A DNA stretch of 64,000 nucleotides. Source: Soehngenia longivitae (GTDB lineage: Bacteria > Bacillota > Clostridia > Tissierellales > Tissierellaceae). Below, one piece after another: positions 47,439 through 55,535 of this stretch (within the stretch, counting starts at the first letter, position 1; every line of letters starts with the position of its first letter). The notes below the pieces were generated by a model that saw only the letters and a program-made list of their open reading frames with translations, had not been told where the DNA came from and did no database searches. The position numbers were made by a program, and so were the translations under genes. The stretch is taken from contig NZ_SRIB01000010.1 of assembly GCF_004684055.1 (NCBI RefSeq), forward strand, positions 1-64,000, read 5' to 3'.

Positions 47439-47466
47439 TTGATTCAAACGTTTTCATTTGAATCAA
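47439..47466. repeat. 10-bp inverted repeat in the symporter leader
   Basis: TTGATTCAAA (47439-47448) and TTTGAATCAA (47457-47466) are perfect reverse complements with an 8-nt loop. The repeat ends about 11 nt before the Shine-Dalgarno sequence and could be an operator or a leader hairpin. Confidence 0.5.
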
Positions 47467-47489
47467 AATATAATTTAGGGAGGTATACC

Positions 47490-48842
47490 ATGGAACTTTT
47501 TAATGAAATTAATAGTATGGTAAATGGTGTAGTATGGGGTCCACCTATGCTCATACTATTAGTAGGAACTGGAATTTATTTAACTTTTAGAACTAAATTT
47601 TTCTCTATTACTAAGCTAGGCTATATTTTAAAGAACACCTTATTGAAAATCTTTTCAAAGGAACAAAGAGGAGAAGGAGAAGTAACAGCTTTTCAAGCGG
47701 TTGCAACAGCTCTTGCGGCAACTGTAGGAACTGGAAACATCGCTGGAGTTGCTACCGCTATTGCAACTGGTGGTCCTGGTGCAGTATTTTGGATGTGGGT
47801 ATCAGCAATTTTCGGCATGACAACAAAATTCGCTGAAGTAGTTTTGTCAGTTAATTTCAGAGAAAAAACAGAAGACGGAAGATTTGTCGGAGGCCCTATG
47901 TATTATATTACAAACGGACTCCATATGAAATGGCTTGCGGTAATCTTTGCTATTTTCGGCTCAATCGCAGCATTTGGCATTGGAAACATGGTACAAGCTA
48001 ATTCAGTAGCTGCTGCACTACAAGAATCATTTAAAATACCTCCTTTAGCAACCGGAATAGTACTTGCAATAATTACTGCTTTAGTAATAATTGGAGGAAT
48101 TAAAAGAATTGGATCAGTTACAGAAAAACTAGTTCCATTTATGGCAGCAATTTATATATTAGGTGCTCTAGTAATTATCATTGGAAATATAACTCATATA
48201 CCTGAAGCATTTGGATTGATTTTTAAATATGCTTTCACTCCAACAGCAGCAGTTGGTGGATTTGCCGGTGCTAGTGTAAGAACAGCTATGACAATGGGAG
48301 TTGCAAGAGGAGTATTTTCAAATGAAGCAGGTCTAGGATCTGCACCTATAGCTCACGCAGCTGCAACTACTGATCACCCTGTTAGACAAGGTTTGTGGGG
48401 AGTGTTTGAAGTTTTTATGGATACCATTGTTATTTGTTCAATGACAGCTTTGGCAATAATGGTATCAGGGCTTTGGGATAGTGGTGCATCTGGTGCTGTG
48501 TTAACTACACAAGCATTTAATGAGTCAATCCCAGGTGGTGGATATATTGTTACTATAGGTATACTTCTATTTGCATACTCAACTATCATTGGTTGGAGTT
48601 ATTATGGCGAAAAATGTATAGAATATCTATTTGGGCCAAAAGCAATAATGCCTTATAGAATCGTCTATGTACCATTTATAGTTGTAGGTGCTATAGGTGG
48701 ATTAGAAGTACTATGGGCTCTTGCTGATACATTAAATGGTCTTATGGCTATCCCTAACTTAATTGGAGTTTTATTGCTAAGTGGAACTGTAATTAGACTT
48801 ACAAAAGAATTCTTTGCAAAAGAAGGTTTAACTAAAAAATAA
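47490..48842 (+). CDS. alanine/glycine:cation symporter (AGCS family)
   Basis: This 450-residue membrane protein has about eleven hydrophobic helices. Family landmarks include GTGIYLTFRTKFFSI, the FQAVATALAATVGTGNIAGVATAIATGGPGAVFWMW region near 68-103, GGPMYYITNGL, and FSNEAGLGSAPIAHAAA near 286-302. AGCS carriers import alanine, glycine or similar amino acids with Na+. The ATG at 47490 with GGGAGG upstream is preferred over the upstream in-frame start. The Na+ gradient made by the Mmd pump could drive it. Confidence 0.93.
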   Translation: MELFNEINSMVNGVVWGPPMLILLVGTGIYLTFRTKFFSITKLGYILKNTLLKIFSKEQRGEGEVTAFQAVATALAATVGTGNIAGVATAIATGGPGAVFWMWVSAIFGMTTKFAEVVLSVNFREKTEDGRFVGGPMYYITNGLHMKWLAVIFAIFGSIAAFGIGNMVQANSVAAALQESFKIPPLATGIVLAIITALVIIGGIKRIGSVTEKLVPFMAAIYILGALVIIIGNITHIPEAFGLIFKYAFTPTAAVGGFAGASVRTAMTMGVARGVFSNEAGLGSAPIAHAAATTDHPVRQGLWGVFEVFMDTIVICSMTALAIMVSGLWDSGASGAVLTTQAFNESIPGGGYIVTIGILLFAYSTIIGWSYYGEKCIEYLFGPKAIMPYRIVYVPFIVVGAIGGLEVLWALADTLNGLMAIPNLIGVLLLSGTVIRLTKEFFAKEGLTKK

Positions 48843-48870
48843 GAAGTAGCTTAAGCTACTTCTTATTTTT
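48835..48870. terminator. bidirectional terminator between symporter and pgpA
   Basis: A 36-bp perfect palindrome (arms of 18 bp meeting at 48852/48853, core GAAGTAGCTT) carries T runs on both strands. It covers the stop codons of both convergent genes. Confidence 0.92.
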
Positions 48871-49378
48871 ACATTGAATGAGCCACTCTACTAGCAGCAG
48901 CTGCTGCTAGTGCAGCTACTATATCATCTAAAAATGTATTACATATCTCTCGTTTTTCATTATCTAGCTCTCCAATGATACCGAATTTCACTTTATCAAG
49001 ATATCCAAAGTTTGTAAGCCCAATGGTTCCATATACATTTACAATTGATAGTGGTAAAATCTCATCTATACCATATAATCCTTCATCAGACAATATTATT
49101 GATTGTATAGGCTCTGGTAACAACCTTTTTTCAGCTAATTCATCTAAAGCAATACCTGTCAATACAGCATGTATTATTTCCCTTTTAGAAAGAACTGCTT
49201 CTAAACTCTCTAAGCACATTTCGATAGTTAGATTATCATGATAGTCCTTTTGAAGTTCATAAACAATGTTTGCAATATCTATTAACTCGACTCCTCTGTT
49301 TTTCAATGCTTCTACCGTCATGTTTTTTAATTCGTTCGAATCATACTTATGTTTATACATACTTTTCTCTTTTACCAT
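48869..49378 (-). CDS. PgpA-family phosphatidylglycerophosphatase A-like protein (YutG type)
   Basis: The 169 residues match the YutG/PgpA family: RGVELIDIANIVYELQKDYH near 28-47, LSKREIIHAVLTGIALDELAEK, LSDEGLYGIDEILPLSIVNVYGTIGLTNFGYLDK near 99-132, and the metal-binding CNTFLDDIVAALAAAAASR at the C-terminus. E. coli PgpA removes phosphate from phosphatidylglycerol phosphate in the membrane, but this shorter soluble-looking form lacks strong membrane helices, so the reaction is uncertain. Confidence 0.85.
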   Translation of the reverse strand: MVKEKSMYKHKYDSNELKNMTVEALKNRGVELIDIANIVYELQKDYHDNLTIEMCLESLEAVLSKREIIHAVLTGIALDELAEKRLLPEPIQSIILSDEGLYGIDEILPLSIVNVYGTIGLTNFGYLDKVKFGIIGELDNEKREICNTFLDDIVAALAAAAASRVAHSM

Positions 49379-49433
49379 TTAATCACCTCCCTGTTAATTT
49401 CTACCCTTGTTTTTATCATATATACTTGCAAAT

Positions 49434-49462
49434 TTGAATTTTATTTTAAAAAAATGTATAAT
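49434..49462 (+). promoter_or_regulatory. promoter of the FMN-binding lipoprotein gene
   Basis: TTGAAT (49434-49439) and TATAAT (49457-49462) are 17 nt apart, about 32 nt before the ATG. Confidence 0.7.
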
Positions 49463-49494
49463 ATATCTATCTAATGATGAAAGGAGTGACAAAG

Positions 49495-49845
49495 ATGAAA
49501 AAGTACATGATAATCCTAATGTCTGTATTGGTTCTTTCACTTGTCTTGGTTGGCTGTAGCAGTGATACAAGTGAAGAAACAGCCTATGTAGACGGAACAT
49601 ATGAAGGTCAAGGAGAAGGAATGCATCCTTTAAAAGTTTCTGTTGAAGTAAAAGATGGTAAAATAGCATCAGTTACTGTTACAGAGCAACAAGAAACAGA
49701 AGGAGTTGCAGATCCAGCACTTGAACAAATACCTGCTGCTATCGTTGAGAATAATTCAACTGATGTTGACATAGTTTCTGGTGCAACATTAACTAGCAAT
49801 GGTATAATTGAAGCAGTTAACAATGCTCTAGAGCAAGCAAAATAA
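49495..49845 (+). CDS. FMN-binding-domain lipoprotein, covalent flavoprotein candidate
   Basis: This 116-residue protein has a lipoprotein signal (LVLVGC, Cys21) and one FMN_bind domain (about 32-116: YVDGTYEGQGEGMHPLKVSV, then DIVSGATLTSNGIIEAVNNA). The D-x-x-S-G-A-T motif (Asp92 to Thr98) is the flavinylation site at which ApbE links FMN to threonine. It should be anchored outside the membrane and pass electrons. The ATG at 49495 after AAAGGAG is preferred over one 21 bases upstream. ApbE is encoded within 2 kb on the other strand. Confidence 0.92.
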   Translation: MKKYMIILMSVLVLSLVLVGCSSDTSEETAYVDGTYEGQGEGMHPLKVSVEVKDGKIASVTVTEQQETEGVADPALEQIPAAIVENNSTDVDIVSGATLTSNGIIEAVNNALEQAK

Positions 49846-49852
49846 TACATTA

Positions 49853-49892
49853 ATAAGATAACAGACTCAAAGTATTGAGTCTGTTATCTTAT
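49853..49892. terminator. bidirectional terminator between the FMN lipoprotein and racemase genes
   Basis: An 18-bp stem (arms 49853-49870 and 49875-49892, core ACAGACTCAA) with a 4-nt loop lies between convergent genes. The racemase stop is inside the stem. U tracts are short on both sides. Confidence 0.8.
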
Positions 49893-50588
49893 ATAGAGAT
49901 TTGCTCCAGCTTCAACTATAGCTTTTTTAGCAAGTAATTCTAAAGCATCAATGTATTCAATCTTTTCTTTAAAATTATACATATCAACTGCAACTGATAA
50001 TTCTGTACATCCAATTATAAAAACTTGAACTCCATTATTTTTCATATCGAAAAATTCTTCATATAGTTTTTCTAAATTATTATCATATATACCCATCTTT
50101 ATATTGTAAATTAATTTCATCACTTCTTTTTGCCCCTCAATTGAAGGTATGAGGTAATCTAAATTCTCTCTCTCTAATGCCTTTTGATAGACTCTTCCCA
50201 TAATAGTACCATCTGTCCCTAATATCCCTATTTTTTCGTCTTTAAATCGGGTCTTAACTGTTTCAACAGCAACTTCTATCATACTAAGCAAAGGAATATC
50301 TATCTCTTTTACGATATCTTCATAAAAATAATGTGCATTGTTGCATGGCATTATTAGAAAATCAGCACCCATTTTTTCAAGTTTCTTAGCAGATTTTATC
50401 AATTCAGGTCTTGGATCAAGCCCTTTCCCAAGCACAAATTGGGTCCTATCTGGTATTCTAGTATTATTGTCAATGAGTATCGGGGGGTGCTCTTGATCAG
50501 ATGATGCTGAAGTATTTAATACTATTTTTTCAAATAATTTAACTGTTGCTAAAGGCCCCATGCCTCCTATTATCCCTATTGTTTTCAT
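49884..50588 (-). CDS. aspartate/glutamate racemase family protein
   Basis: The 234 residues have the two catalytic cysteines of cofactor-independent Asp/Glu racemases: Cys82 in MPCNNAHYF and Cys194 in IIGCTELSVA, plus the N-terminal IGIIGGMGPLATVKLFEKI and GILGTDGTIM near 121-130. The GGMGPLAT start is typical of the aspartate racemase (YgeA/RacX) branch rather than MurI, so D-aspartate or a broader substrate is likely. It is 16 nt downstream of apbE. An ATP-grasp ligase 6.5 kb away might use D-aspartate. Confidence 0.9.
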   Translation of the reverse strand: MKTIGIIGGMGPLATVKLFEKIVLNTSASSDQEHPPILIDNNTRIPDRTQFVLGKGLDPRPELIKSAKKLEKMGADFLIMPCNNAHYFYEDIVKEIDIPLLSMIEVAVETVKTRFKDEKIGILGTDGTIMGRVYQKALERENLDYLIPSIEGQKEVMKLIYNIKMGIYDNNLEKLYEEFFDMKNNGVQVFIIGCTELSVAVDMYNFKEKIEYIDALELLAKKAIVEAGANLYIR

Positions 50589-50604
50589 AATTCTCCTTCT
50601 TTAA

Positions 50605-51690
50605 CTAATTATTAGATGTTGCATTGCCATATGTCTTTGATAATTTCATATACCCATCTGTCATTTGAACAGAACCATCAGGAAAAACCCAAATAGCTTC
50701 TAAACCATCTTTTGATTCTACCATTTTTTTGCTTTCTTCAAATGGTAATAAAAAAGCTTCAGTTGAATAGAAATCTGCTTCTCCAGAGTTTGGTGTGATG
50801 ACAGTTATAGCTCTATAGTACGTGGCAGGCATTAAAGTATCTGGATCTATAATATGATGCATCCTTTCTCCATCAACAATGTAGTACCTTTGGTAATCCC
50901 CTGAGCTAACAACAGATAGATCATTTATAAATACAGTGTCAAGTATTTTATTGTCGTCTGTAAAAATATCTTTATTAGGATCTTGTATACCTATGCCCCA
51001 TTTATCTCTACTCCCATCTAATGGTTTCCCAACTGCTTTAACATTTCCTCCCGAACTCATAATAAATGAGTTGAATCCTTCTTTTTTGATTTCTTCTACT
51101 ACTATCTCAGTTGCATATCCTTTTGCTACAGCACCGACATCCAGTCTCATATTGGGATCTTCTAGATATATTGTACTATTTATTTCATCAATGATGACTT
51201 TATTTATATCAGTATGCTCATTTGCTGCTTGAAGTTCTTCCATTGATGGAATTCTTGCGTTCTCCGGATTTGATTCTGCTTCATCTCTGTATTTAGCCCA
51301 TACATCTAAAACACTACCAAAAGCTATATTCGTTCTCTGCTTGTTTTTGAAATACATCTCTTTTGAAAATTTGATTAGGTCAATTATCTCTTTATCTACT
51401 TTTACAGGTTGTATTCCAGCATTGTCATTGATTGTCTTAATGTTATTTATACCTTCATAATCATTGTATCTGTCGTAAAGTTTGTGAAGTTCTAGCATTC
51501 TATCGTGCATTATCTTAGTATAATTTCGAAATTCATCTTCACTCTCAGTGTAACCTACAATTTGCACAACTGTATCAAATGTATCAAAAAATGTCTCTGT
51601 GTATTTTGTATAGCTAGTTTTATTTGTACATCCACTAAGAACAGAGACAAAAATAGCAAAAATTAAAATATATGAAATTTTCTTATTCAC
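50605..51690 (-). CDS. apbE: FAD:protein FMN transferase, lipoprotein form
   Basis: ApbE transfers FMN from FAD to a threonine or serine of target proteins outside the membrane. The 361 residues start with a lipoprotein signal (VSVLSGC, Cys near 21) and show the YTETFFDTFDTVVQIVGY start, IAFGSVLDVWAKY, MRLDVGAVAKGYATE near 190-204, IMSSGGNVKAVG near 220-231, HHIIDPDTLMPA near 281-292 and ADFYSTEAFLLPF. The GTG at 51690 after GGGGTGA is preferred. The neighbouring FMN_bind lipoprotein is the obvious substrate. Confidence 0.94.
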   Translation of the reverse strand: MNKKISYILIFAIFVSVLSGCTNKTSYTKYTETFFDTFDTVVQIVGYTESEDEFRNYTKIMHDRMLELHKLYDRYNDYEGINNIKTINDNAGIQPVKVDKEIIDLIKFSKEMYFKNKQRTNIAFGSVLDVWAKYRDEAESNPENARIPSMEELQAANEHTDINKVIIDEINSTIYLEDPNMRLDVGAVAKGYATEIVVEEIKKEGFNSFIMSSGGNVKAVGKPLDGSRDKWGIGIQDPNKDIFTDDNKILDTVFINDLSVVSSGDYQRYYIVDGERMHHIIDPDTLMPATYYRAITVITPNSGEADFYSTEAFLLPFEESKKMVESKDGLEAIWVFPDGSVQMTDGYMKLSKTYGNATSNN

Positions 51691-51706
51691 TTTATCACCC
51701 CGGATA

Positions 51707-51735
51707 ATCATACCAAAAAATAATAATTTTTACAA
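51707..51735 (-). promoter_or_regulatory. apbE-racemase promoter
   Basis: On the minus strand TTGTAA (51730-51735) and TATGAT (51707-51712), with TGG just before the -10, are 17 nt apart. Confidence 0.65.
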
Positions 51736-51738
51736 ATT

Positions 51739-51764
51739 AAAACTCCCTCAAAAGAGGGAGTTTT
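51739..51764 (-). terminator. terminator of the two-repeat lipoprotein gene
   Basis: An 11-bp stem (AAAACTCCCTC with GAGGGAGTTTT, arms 51739-51749 and 51754-51764) with a 4-nt loop follows the stop codon; on the minus strand it ends TTTTAATTTG. Confidence 0.85.
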
Positions 51765-51769
51765 ATAAA

Positions 51770-52873
51770 CTATTTTGCGTTGTTAATTGCTTCTTCAACT
51801 ACTGCTAAATAATCATCTACGTGTATTGTTACACTTGAAACTAAATCTTCTTCAGCAGGTTTTCCTTCTTCTAATTTCATAGCTTTAATTTCATCTAAGG
51901 TCTTACCTTTCATCCATTCAGCTAAAGCTTGTGCTTGCTCATACCATTCCTTTTTAATTGGTGATACTTTTCCCATGCCATAATCTTCTTTTAATTCATT
52001 CTTTGTCTTTAATTCAACAGTTTTATCAATAGCAACTTTTCCATCTGCATCAAATGGTATAACTACTTGAGCTGTATCGATTATTGTTCCAGCAACTTTC
52101 CCATCTGCGTCTAATGCGGTAGCACTTATAATTGTATCTACTTGTGCTTGTGCATTTACAGGATTTCCATTTGCATCTGTTCCAGCACTAACTGATTTTG
52201 CAATTGATGTCTTAACTCCTAAACCAACTTTTTCAGCTCCAGTAACATCAATAGCATTATTCCATGCTTCTTCAACTATTTTCAAGTATTCTCCTACGTC
52301 CATAGTTACTGATGAAGTAAGTTCAGGAACATTTGGTACTGTTGGATGCTCATCATCTCTTTTAGTTGTTTCCATTGAAACAATTTCTTCAACAGTCTTT
52401 CCTACCATCCACTCTTGCAATGCATCCATTTGTTCAAACCATTCTTTTCCTATAGGTGAAACCTTGCCCATTCCATAGTCAGTACCTAAGTCTCTTTTTG
52501 TTGGTACTTCTGCATTTACATCACTTGTTAATTGCATGTTTTCGTCAAATGCTACTTTTGTTTGAGCACTATCGATATAAACACTTACTACTTTACCATC
52601 CGCGTCAAATCCTACAGCAGCAATCATTACATCTGCTTGTGCAAGAGGATTTACTGGATTTCCATTAGCGTCTGTCCCTTTGTCTTTTGATTTAGCTATA
52701 GAAACTATATGTCCTAAACCTAACTTTGTGATAGTACCACTTGTTGTTTCTGTTCCTTCACCAGTGTCTGGTGTAGTTGGCTCTTCTGTTTCAGTAGCTG
52801 GTTCACTAGTACATGCAACCAAAAGCGAGATAGACAAAACTATCATAAGTACAATTGATAATATTCTTTTCAT
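51770..52873 (-). CDS. lipoprotein with two degenerate FMN_bind-like repeats
   Basis: This 367-residue protein has a lipoprotein signal (LLVAC, Cys21), a Thr/Glu-rich linker (22-45) and two homologous repeats (about 50-207 and 215-367). Each repeat has GTDANGNPVN, DADGKV, DYGMGKVSPI-KEW and EWM-GKT, and ends in a segment like the FMN_bind C-terminus: ELTSSVTMDVGEYLKIVEEA (Thr190) and DLVSSVTIHVDDYLAVVEEA (Thr349). Compared with DIVSGATLTS of the nearby FMN lipoprotein, Gly-Ala is replaced by Ser-Val. Whether ApbE still modifies it is unknown. It may be a flavoprotein or a former one with another envelope role. Confidence 0.8.
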   Translation of the reverse strand: MKRILSIVLMIVLSISLLVACTSEPATETEEPTTPDTGEGTETTSGTITKLGLGHIVSIAKSKDKGTDANGNPVNPLAQADVMIAAVGFDADGKVVSVYIDSAQTKVAFDENMQLTSDVNAEVPTKRDLGTDYGMGKVSPIGKEWFEQMDALQEWMVGKTVEEIVSMETTKRDDEHPTVPNVPELTSSVTMDVGEYLKIVEEAWNNAIDVTGAEKVGLGVKTSIAKSVSAGTDANGNPVNAQAQVDTIISATALDADGKVAGTIIDTAQVVIPFDADGKVAIDKTVELKTKNELKEDYGMGKVSPIKKEWYEQAQALAEWMKGKTLDEIKAMKLEEGKPAEEDLVSSVTIHVDDYLAVVEEAINNAK

Positions 52874-52909
52874 ACTCTTCCCCCCATATTTATGTTATAT
52901 TTCTCTATT

Positions 52910-52938
52910 ATTATAGCACATAAGAAATATGACATCAA
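52910..52938 (-). promoter_or_regulatory. promoter of the two-repeat lipoprotein gene
   Basis: On the minus strand TTGATG (52933-52938) and TATAAT (52910-52915, extended by TGC) are 17 nt apart, directly downstream of a long AT-rich palindrome. Confidence 0.7.
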
Positions 52939-52939
52939 T

Positions 52940-52971
52940 ACATATTGATAAATATTTATTTATCAATATGT
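52940..52971. repeat. 15-bp inverted repeat abutting the -35
   Basis: ACATATTGATAAATA (52940-52954) and TATTTATCAATATGT (52957-52971) are perfect reverse complements around a 2-nt centre. The repeat ends one base from the -35 of the lipoprotein promoter. No U tract follows, so it is a better candidate for a regulator site than for a glmS terminator. Confidence 0.6.
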
Positions 52972-53061
52972 TAATAATACAATTATGTTTACTCTTTATT
53001 TATGTGATGCCTGCCTTTATGCAATATAAATTTTTATAATGTGAATACAATTATTTTAACC

Positions 53062-54891
53062 CTATTCAACAGTTACTGATTTAGCTAAATTCCTTGGCTT
53101 ATCTACGTCATTTCCCTTTAGCAGTGCCGTGTAGTATGAAATAAGTTGAGCAACAACAACTGAAATAAGAGGCATAAAGATGTTAAAGCTTTCTTCTAGT
53201 AATACTACTTCATCACATATCTCTTTAAGGTCTTCATTCTTTTTTCTGGTCACTCCCACTACATAAGCTCCTCTGGCTTTTACTTCTTTTATGTTAGAAA
53301 CTATTTTATCGTAAATCAACGATTGAGTGGCAAAAGCAATAACTGGCGTTCCTTCTTCTATCAGTGCTATGCTTCCATGTTTTAATTCTCCTGCCGGAAA
53401 TGCTTCAGTGTGAATATATGATATCTCTTTTAATTTTAAAGCCCCTTCCAAAGCTGTGTAATAGTCAAGTCCTCTCCCTAAATAAAAAACTGATTGTTTA
53501 TCTTTTATTGTCTCACTTATGTTTTTAGCTTTTTTATCGCATTCTGATAAAGTAATTTGTAGCTTTTCAGGTAATGTCCTTAATTCGTTTAATATCTCTT
53601 CATAGCAGGTTAATTCTATTGTGTTTTTAAGCCTTCCAAAGTGCAATGCCATTAAGTAGAAAGCTACTAGCTGAGTAGTATAAGCTTTTGTAGAGGCAAC
53701 TGCTATCTCTGGCCCTGCCCATGTATAAAATACATCATCTGATTCTCTTGCAATAGAACTACCAACAACATTTGTTATAGATAAAATTCTTGCGCCTTTC
53801 TCTTTTGCATCTTTTAGCGCTTGTAGTGTATCAGCAGTTTCGCCTGATTGGCTTACTATCACAACTAAAGTGTTTTCATCAATATTATGTTCACTGTATC
53901 TAAATTCTGAAGCAATATCAGCTATTGTATCTACTTTTAGAAATGTTTGGAATAAGTATTTCCCAATAAGCCCCGCATGATATGCTGTACCACATGCCAC
54001 GATATATATTTTATTGATTTTTTCTAAAACTTCTTTTGTAATACTTATATTTTCTAATACTATATTCCCTTTTTCATCTATTCTTCTTTCAACAGTATCT
54101 CTTATTGCAGTAGGTTGTTGGTAAATTTCTTTGAGCATAAAATGTGCATACCCTTCTTTTGAAGCTGATTCAACATCCCAAGAGATTTCTTCTGATCTTC
54201 TATTTACTTTTTTTCTGTCTTTGTCATACACTTCATACCCAGCTTTTGTTATCCTGATTATGTCCTTGTTATCTAAATAAACAACTTTCTTAGTATATTT
54301 CAAAACTGCTGGTATGTCTGAAGCAACTATAGTTTCATTTTCTCCTACTCCTAGAATAAGTGGGCTTTCATTTCTAACAGCCACAATTTCATCGGGATTG
54401 TTTTCAGATACAATGGCTAATGCATATGCCCCTTTTAATCTGTCTTCAGCTTTAAAAACAGCCTCTAATAAATCACCATCATAAAAAAAATCTATTAAAT
54501 GTGCTACTACTTCTGTGTCTGTATCTGAAATAAATTTATACCCATTTTTTTCTAGATCTTCTTTTATCTCCCTATAATTCTCAATAATGCCATTATGTAC
54601 AACAGCTATTGTACCAGAACTATTCGTATGAGGATGAGAATTTATATCAGATGGTATTCCATGAGTAGCCCATCTTGTATGTCCTATACCAACATTGCCA
54701 TTTATAGGGTTTTCTTCTAAACTTTTTTCTAAATTTGAAAGCCTCCCTGCCATTTTTCTTACTCTTAATTTACCATTTTCGATTATTCCAACGCCTGAAG
54801 AATCATATCCTCTATATTCAAGTTTCTCTAATCCATCAATTATGACTTCCTGAGCATTTTTATTGCCAACGTATCCAACTATACCACACAT
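53062..54891 (-). CDS. glmS: glutamine--fructose-6-phosphate aminotransferase
   Basis: GlmS makes glucosamine 6-phosphate, the entry to amino-sugar and wall synthesis. The 609 residues have Cys2 as the glutaminase nucleophile (MCGIVGYVGN), GIGHTRWATHG and HNGIIENY in the N-terminal domain, and two SIS domains (IYIVACGTAYHAG, VSQSGETADTLQALKDAKEKG) ending in the invariant KPRNLAKSVTVE. Only 47 bases separate it from apt, and they hold a terminator, so the glmS ribozyme usual in Gram-positives cannot fit here. Confidence 0.97.
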   Translation of the reverse strand: MCGIVGYVGNKNAQEVIIDGLEKLEYRGYDSSGVGIIENGKLRVRKMAGRLSNLEKSLEENPINGNVGIGHTRWATHGIPSDINSHPHTNSSGTIAVVHNGIIENYREIKEDLEKNGYKFISDTDTEVVAHLIDFFYDGDLLEAVFKAEDRLKGAYALAIVSENNPDEIVAVRNESPLILGVGENETIVASDIPAVLKYTKKVVYLDNKDIIRITKAGYEVYDKDRKKVNRRSEEISWDVESASKEGYAHFMLKEIYQQPTAIRDTVERRIDEKGNIVLENISITKEVLEKINKIYIVACGTAYHAGLIGKYLFQTFLKVDTIADIASEFRYSEHNIDENTLVVIVSQSGETADTLQALKDAKEKGARILSITNVVGSSIARESDDVFYTWAGPEIAVASTKAYTTQLVAFYLMALHFGRLKNTIELTCYEEILNELRTLPEKLQITLSECDKKAKNISETIKDKQSVFYLGRGLDYYTALEGALKLKEISYIHTEAFPAGELKHGSIALIEEGTPVIAFATQSLIYDKIVSNIKEVKARGAYVVGVTRKKNEDLKEICDEVVLLEESFNIFMPLISVVVAQLISYYTALLKGNDVDKPRNLAKSVTVE

Positions 54892-54914
54892 TTATACCCC
54901 TCCTTTTTTTAGAG

Positions 54915-54942
54915 AAAAAATTAACGCCCCTAAAGACGTTAA
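54915..54942 (-). terminator. apt terminator
   Basis: An 8-bp stem (arms 54921-54928 and 54935-54942, TTAACGCC with GACGTTAA, one G-U pair) is followed on the minus strand by six U residues (54915-54920). It includes the apt stop codon. Confidence 0.75.
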
Positions 54943-55454
54943 TCATATTTAACTAAAGAATTTACATGATAGCCTTTAAGCTTATCTCGCCCTTTCAAAT
55001 CTACTAGTTCAATTACAAACTCAAGTGCTACTACTTCACCACCAAAAGATTCAATTAACTTTGTTGCTGCGAGAACTGTACCAGCAGTTGCTAATAAGTC
55101 ATCTATAATAGCCACTCTGTCCCCTTTTTTAATAGCTTCTGTCTGAATCTCTAGTGCTGCTGATCCATATTCAAGATCATAATCATATTTAGTTGTCTCT
55201 CCCGGCAGTTTACCAGGCTTTCTTACTGGTATAAAACCAACACCTAAACCATAAGCTACTGCAGCTCCAAATAAAAAGCCTCTCGCTTCTGGTCCGACAA
55301 CATAATCTATTTCTTTATCTTTTAAGTCTTCAATCATCATGCTAATTGTTTCGTGGAATGCTTCTTTATCTCTTGTTAATGTAGTGATGTCTTTAAAGCT
55401 TACACCTTTAACAGGAAAATCTTCAATTTCTCTGATCTTTGATTTTAGATCCAA
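54939..55454 (-). CDS. apt: adenine phosphoribosyltransferase
   Basis: Apt salvages adenine to AMP using PRPP. The 171 residues show [17 protein letters not shown] at about 13-29, [33 protein letters not shown] near 53-85 and the PRPP loop [20 protein letters not shown] near 118-137. Start is TTG (55454) after AAGGGGG. In many Firmicutes apt follows relA or recJ; here its neighbours are the MurE-like gene and glmS. Confidence 0.96.
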   Translation of the reverse strand: MDLKSKIREIEDFPVKGVSFKDITTLTRDKEAFHETISMMIEDLKDKEIDYVVGPEARGFLFGAAVAYGLGVGFIPVRKPGKLPGETTKYDYDLEYGSAALEIQTEAIKKGDRVAIIDDLLATAGTVLAATKLIESFGGEVVALEFVIELVDLKGRDKLKGYHVNSLVKYD

Positions 55455-55535
55455 CTTACTTCCCCCTTGATTTTTATAGAAACCTTGCTTTCCATAAATA
55501 TTAGTTTATCACATTTAGTAAAAAATAAAAACAAT

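Noticed and set aside
47439-47489. Upstream extension of the symporter gene
   Set aside because: The added residues come from an inverted repeat and an untranslated leader; GGGAGG stands directly before the ATG at 47490.
49884-50588. Calling the racemase glutamate racemase MurI
   Set aside because: The IIGGMGPLAT start and MPCNNAHY around the first Cys fit the aspartate racemase/YgeA branch better; substrate is left open.
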